Of a DNA stretch of 16,520 nucleotides, positions 13,546-16,520 are shown piece by piece (the first letter of the stretch is position 1; each line of letters opens with the position of its first letter). The DNA lies in contig CAKZHN010000514.1 of NCBI GenBank assembly GCA_936924235.1, positions 1 to 16,520 on the forward strand. Direction: 5' to 3'. Below the pieces are notes generated by a model, which worked only from the letters and a program-made list of their open reading frames with translations, had not been told where the DNA came from and ran no database searches. A program made the translations under genes and the position numbers. Origin of the DNA: an uncultured Rhodoplanes sp. (lineage in GTDB: Bacteria > Pseudomonadota > Alphaproteobacteria > Rhizobiales > Xanthobacteraceae).

Positions 13546-14762
13546 CGGGTCAGCAGCACGCAGGCTTCCGGCTTGAAGCTCAGGAACACGCGATCGTTGA
13601 CGCCGATCGGCTGTGCGGGCTTCCGCTCGCGGTTGACCATGGCGGCCTTGATGTCGGCGCCGCCGTCGAGCCTGATCTTGTAGATCGACAGGCCGCCGAG
13701 ATAGCCGATCTCGGTGACGCGGCCGGCAAACGAATTGTCGCCGCCGGCCACCGGCACCTTGGTGTCGAGCTCGATCTTCTCTGGCCGCAGCGCCACCCAT
13801 ATTTGGGTGTCGGGCGTAAGATCCGCGGTGTGCGACACCATCAGGCGGCCGCCGCCGTCGCTCTCGATCACGCTGTGGCCGAGCCCCGACGAGACGACGC
13901 GGCCCTCCATGAGGTTGACGTCGCCGATGAAGCCCGCGACCCAGCGCGAGCTCGGCCGCTCATACATCTCGGCCGGCGGCGCCACCTGGATGAGCCGCCC
14001 GCCGTTCATGACGCCGACCCGGTCGGCCATCATCATGGCCTCCTCCTGGTCGTGCGTGACCACGACGAAGGTGAGCCCGAGGCGCTTCTGCAATTCCACC
14101 AGCTCGAAGCGGGTCTCTTCGCGGAGCTTCCGGTCGAGCGCCGACAACGGCTCGTCGAGCAGCAGCACCTTGGGGCGCTTGGCGAGCGCCCGCGCCAGCG
14201 CCACGCGCTGGCGCTGGCCGCCCGAGAGTTGATGCGGCCGCCGCTCGCCGAAGCCGTCGAGCCGCACCAGCGACAGCATCTCGCCGACGCGGGCGTCGAT
14301 CTCGGCCTTGGGCATGCCGTCCTGCTTCAGCCCGAACGCGATGTTGCCCGCGACCGTCAGGTGCGGGAACAGCGCGTAGCTCTGGAACATCATGTTGACC
14401 GGCCGCCGGTGCGGCGGCACGCCGGTGAGGTCCTCACCGTCGAGCAGCACGCGGCCGTCGCTCGGCTGCTCGAAGCCCGCCAGCATCCGCAGCAGCGTGG
14501 TCTTGCCGCAACCCGAGGGGCCGAGCAGCGCGAAGAATTCGCCTTCGTAAATGTCGAGCAGCACCGAGTCGACGGCGGTCACGCCGCCGAAGCGCTTGCT
14601 GACGGTGTCGAACTGCACCAGCGGCCGCGTTGTGCTGGTCTTGGCGCGCGGCAACTCGGCGCGCGGCGCGGCGGACGGCGCCGCAGGGGCGGGAGCGGGT
14701 GCGGACCGTGCGTCCGTCGCGTCCCTACCGAATGGATTGTCGTCCGGCTTGTCGTCCGTCAT
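13542..14762 (-). CDS. potG: Polyamine ABC transporter ATP-binding protein (PotG/PotA-like)
   Basis: A 406-residue ATPase that drives import. Motifs: Walker A GPSGCGKTT (81-89, Lys87), Q-loop Gln127, signature LSGGQ (179-183), Walker B LLLDEP with Asp203/Glu204, D-loop SALD (207-210) and H-loop His237 in THD. A TOBE-like domain fills about 300-400 (VALRPEKIELD), typical of the polyamine/sugar importer class. The N-terminus has about 46 extra residues, Asp-rich then Ala/Pro-rich, before the domain starts at LVQFDTVSKRFGG; PotG proteins often have such an extension but of variable sequence. No clear ribosome site precedes ATG 14762, so a later start remains possible. It is first in the potG-potH-potI-like operon; no PotF binding protein is adjacent. 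Confidence 0.9.
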   Translation of the reverse strand: MTDDKPDDNPFGRDATDARSAPAPAPAAPSAAPRAELPRAKTSTTRPLVQFDTVSKRFGGVTAVDSVLLDIYEGEFFALLGPSGCGKTTLLRMLAGFEQPSDGRVLLDGEDLTGVPPHRRPVNMMFQSYALFPHLTVAGNIAFGLKQDGMPKAEIDARVGEMLSLVRLDGFGERRPHQLSGGQRQRVALARALAKRPKVLLLDEPLSALDRKLREETRFELVELQKRLGLTFVVVTHDQEEAMMMADRVGVMNGGRLIQVAPPAEMYERPSSRWVAGFIGDVNLMEGRVVSSGLGHSVIESDGGGRLMVSHTADLTPDTQIWVALRPEKIELDTKVPVAGGDNSFAGRVTEIGYLGGLSIYKIRLDGGADIKAAMVNRERKPAQPIGVNDRVFLSFKPEACVLLTR

Positions 14763-14837
14763 GGCCCGACACGCTAATCGCGCCGGGCGGCGGGCTCAAC
14801 ACGGGAGTATCAGTGAAGCGGCGCGAAGGCCGTCAAT

Positions 14838-15473
14838 TCACAGAAGGACGACGTCGTCGAGGTTGCCGCTGGCGGCGGTGGACGGCTCGGGGCCCCGACT
14901 GACCTGGACCTTCTGGACCTCCGGCTTCGCAAGGCCCGTGCCGCGCTGAAGCGCGGCCTTGTCGGCCGGCCGGGCGGTCGAGAACATCTTGCGCGGCGCC
15001 GGACCGTAGTAGCCGTCGAGCTGGATGAACGGCCTCGGCTGCGTCAGGATCGCGACAATGCGGTCGAGCAGCGCCTTGGTCGACACCGGCTTGAGCAGGT
15101 ATTCGTGCGCGCCGACGCGGGCCGCCTCGACCACGCGCCAGCGGTCGCCGTGGCCGCTGAGCATGATGATCGGCACGTCGGGGCACGGGAAATCCATCGG
15201 CGAGCGGACCATCCGCACGAACTGGGAGCCGTCGATCATCGGCATTTCCCAGTCCACGATCACGATGTTGGGCAAGTGCTTCTTGATGGCCTCGAGGCCC
15301 GCCATGCCGTCATCGGCCTCGATGACCTGCTTCACACCGATCGCGAGCAGCATGGTGCGCACGACCTTGCGCATGTAATGCTCGTCATCGACGACCAGGA
15401 CCTTCAGCGACGCGATCTGCTGCCGCAGGTCGTTGCTCAGTGTCTGCTGGTGCTGCTGAGCCTGCTGTTCCAT
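14838..15473 (-). CDS. Single-receiver response regulator without a DNA-binding domain
   Basis: A 211-residue protein with a CheY-like receiver at about 24-142: acidic pair Asp29/Asp30, phospho-acceptor Asp74 (VDWEMPMIDG), Ser106 (MLSGHGD) and Lys128 (LLKPVS). About 20 Gln-rich residues precede it. The remaining 70 residues are not a known output domain; they begin with PRPFIQLDGYYGPAPRK, which looks like the RPF...Y.GPxRR tail seen in some alphaproteobacterial stand-alone receivers, and end in a low-complexity stretch. It probably signals by protein contact or phosphotransfer and not by direct DNA binding. No histidine kinase is adjacent; the kinase at the left end of the window is 11 kb away and no link is shown. 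It lies between glpK and potG on the same strand. Confidence 0.88.
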   Translation of the reverse strand: MEQQAQQHQQTLSNDLRQQIASLKVLVVDDEHYMRKVVRTMLLAIGVKQVIEADDGMAGLEAIKKHLPNIVIVDWEMPMIDGSQFVRMVRSPMDFPCPDVPIIMLSGHGDRWRVVEAARVGAHEYLLKPVSTKALLDRIVAILTQPRPFIQLDGYYGPAPRKMFSTARPADKAALQRGTGLAKPEVQKVQVSRGPEPSTAASGNLDDVVLL

Positions 15474-15600
15474 GATGAAGCCCGCCCGTCTCGTCCCGAA
15501 GCCACAACGCCTGATGATCCGTTTATCCGATTAGAACAGCTTCCGATTGAATTCGCGTCAAACTTGCGGGGAAAGTCTTAGGCACTTGCGCAAGGTTTCG
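15474..15600. other. Intergenic region between glpK and the response regulator
   Basis: This 127-bp AT-richer gap holds a 10-bp palindrome CTTGCGCAAG (15585-15594) and a 7-mer ACTTGCG repeated at 15572 and 15584. On the minus strand a TTGACG hexamer lies at about 15553-15558 with no good -10 at 17 nt. It probably contains the response regulator's promoter, but I cannot place it. Confidence 0.3.
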
Positions 15601-16520
15601 TTAACGCTGCTGCGGCGTCAGCGTGCGGCGCACCGCGTCCTGCCAGCCGGCCCATTTGCGGGTGCGGGTGGCTTGGTCCATGGCCGGCTCGAACCGCCGG
15701 TCGAGCCGCCAGGTCTTCGAAAAGCCTGCCGGATCGGGGCATACGCCAGCCTTGTGGCCAGCCAGATAGGCGGCGCCCAGCGCCGTGGTCTCCATCACCA
15801 CCGGCCGGTCGACCGCGGCGCCGAGAATGTCGGCGATGAACTGCATGGTCACGTCGCTCGCCGTCATACCGCCGTCGACGCGCAGCACGGTGCCGGACGC
15901 GGCCGGCCAGTCGGCATGCATTGCTTCAAGAAGATCGCGGGTCTGGTAGCCGACTGCTTCGAGCGCGGCCTGTGCGATCTCGGCCGGGCCGGAGTTGCGC
16001 GTGAGCCCGACCAGCGCGCCGCGCGCGTCCGCATCCCAATAGGGCGCGCCGAGCCCGACGAAGGCCGGCACCAGATAGACCTGCCCGGCCGGGTCGGCCT
16101 GCTGCGCCAGCGCATTGACGTCGGACGCCTGCTTGATGAAGCGCAGCCCGTCGCGCAGCCACTGCACCGCGGCGCCGGCGATGAAGATCGCGCCTTCGAG
16201 CGCGTAGGTGCGCTTGCCGTCGAGCTGATACGCGATGGTGGTGAGCAGGCGGTTGCGCGAACGGACGGGCTCGGTGCCGGTGTTGAGCAGCGCAAAGCAG
16301 CCGGTGCCATAGGTCGACTTCATCATGCCGGGCGTGAAGCAGCCCTGCCCCACCGTCGCGGCCTGCTGGTCGCCGGCCACGCCCAGCACGCGGATCGCGC
16401 CGCCGAACAATTCGGGCAGCGTCTCGCCGAAGCTCGCGGCGCAGTCGCGCACCTCGGGGAGAAGCGACGGGGGTACCGCAAAGAGGCGGGCGAGCTCGTC
16501 GTCCCAGCGCGCGTTGCGGA
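15601..16520 (-). CDS. glpK: Glycerol kinase, C-terminal part (gene continues past window end)
   Basis: Glycerol kinase, an FGGY-family enzyme that phosphorylates glycerol to glycerol 3-phosphate with ATP. Only the C-terminal 305 or so residues are present; the frame runs off the right edge (RNARWDDELARLFAVPPSLLPEV precedes the GTG at 16452, which is therefore an internal Val and not a start). The usual length is about 500. Seen are the ATP-domain stretch STYGTGCFALLNTG, the FGGY hallmark LGAPYWDADARGALVGLTR and VDGGMTASDVTMQFIADIL. It ends WAGWQDAVRRTLTPQQR. The next gene on the strand is the response regulator, 127 bp further. No glpF, glpD or glpR is in view. Confidence 0.95.
   Translation of the reverse strand, partial: RNARWDDELARLFAVPPSLLPEVRDCAASFGETLPELFGGAIRVLGVAGDQQAATVGQGCFTPGMMKSTYGTGCFALLNTGTEPVRSRNRLLTTIAYQLDGKRTYALEGAIFIAGAAVQWLRDGLRFIKQASDVNALAQQADPAGQVYLVPAFVGLGAPYWDADARGALVGLTRNSGPAEIAQAALEAVGYQTRDLLEAMHADWPAASGTVLRVDGGMTASDVTMQFIADILGAAVDRPVVMETTALGAAYLAGHKAGVCPDPAGFSKTWRLDRRFEPAMDQATRTRKWAGWQDAVRRTLTPQQR

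Noticed and set aside
12622..14777. Two long plus-strand frames (12622-13683 and 13803-14777) opposite potG/potH
   Set aside because: They are Arg/His/Gln-rich antisense shadows of genes with intact ABC motifs.
15474..15600. An EcfG-type stress promoter before the response regulator
   Set aside because: I could not find GGAAC followed at 16-17 nt by CGTT on the minus strand.

Overview
The window looks like ordinary chromosomal sequence from a high-GC alphaproteobacterium of the order Hyphomicrobiales, most likely near Bradyrhizobium/Rhodopseudomonas/Xanthobacteraceae. The evidence is the strong G/C bias at third codon positions, an HEIRTPLNAMIGFSEVM-type histidine kinase with no membrane segment that resembles the DivJ/PleC/PdhS group, DUF1194 and DUF6460-like proteins, and a scoAB pair. 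This is inference from protein style; no rRNA or other marker gene is present. I see no mobile element, tRNA, CRISPR array or prophage. I found no convincing new multi-gene system; the most interesting material is in the leaders, one divergent intergenic region and one small catabolic-looking operon.

Layout, left to right. Positions 29-3214 (+) hold a large soluble multi-PAS histidine kinase with long Pro/Ala-rich linkers and a 12-bp tandem repeat; its reading frame is open to the left edge, so the true start may lie outside. At 3343-4206 (+) is an alpha/beta hydrolase that lacks the usual catalytic His, and at 4343-5095 (+) an exported DUF1194 (von Willebrand A-like) protein. At 5281-6664 (+) scoA-scoB encode a 3-oxoacid CoA-transferase for ketone-body/acetoacetate use. 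At 6846-8774 (+) is an AsmA-family envelope protein.

From 8835 to 11335 (-) runs a tight operon transcribed leftward: a NitT/TauT-type periplasmic binding protein, then a dienelactone hydrolase-family enzyme (4-nt overlap), then an isochorismatase-fold cysteine hydrolase. Together they suggest uptake and hydrolytic breakdown of a small amide- or ester/lactone-containing compound, but the substrate cannot be read from sequence. A divergent region (11336-11534) with paired dyads separates it from a small membrane protein at 11535-11795 (+). From 11792 to 14762 (-) is a potG-potH-potI-like ABC importer for polyamines with no binding protein beside it. It is followed by a stand-alone receiver-domain response regulator (14838-15473, -) and the C-terminal part of glycerol kinase glpK (15601 to the window end, -).

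Three unrelated plus-strand genes (3343, 4343, 11535) share one arrangement: a -10-like hexamer, a short perfect GC-rich stem-loop, then the ribosome-binding site. A 12-bp perfect inverted repeat flanks the putative promoter of the asmA-like gene and covers its GTG start.
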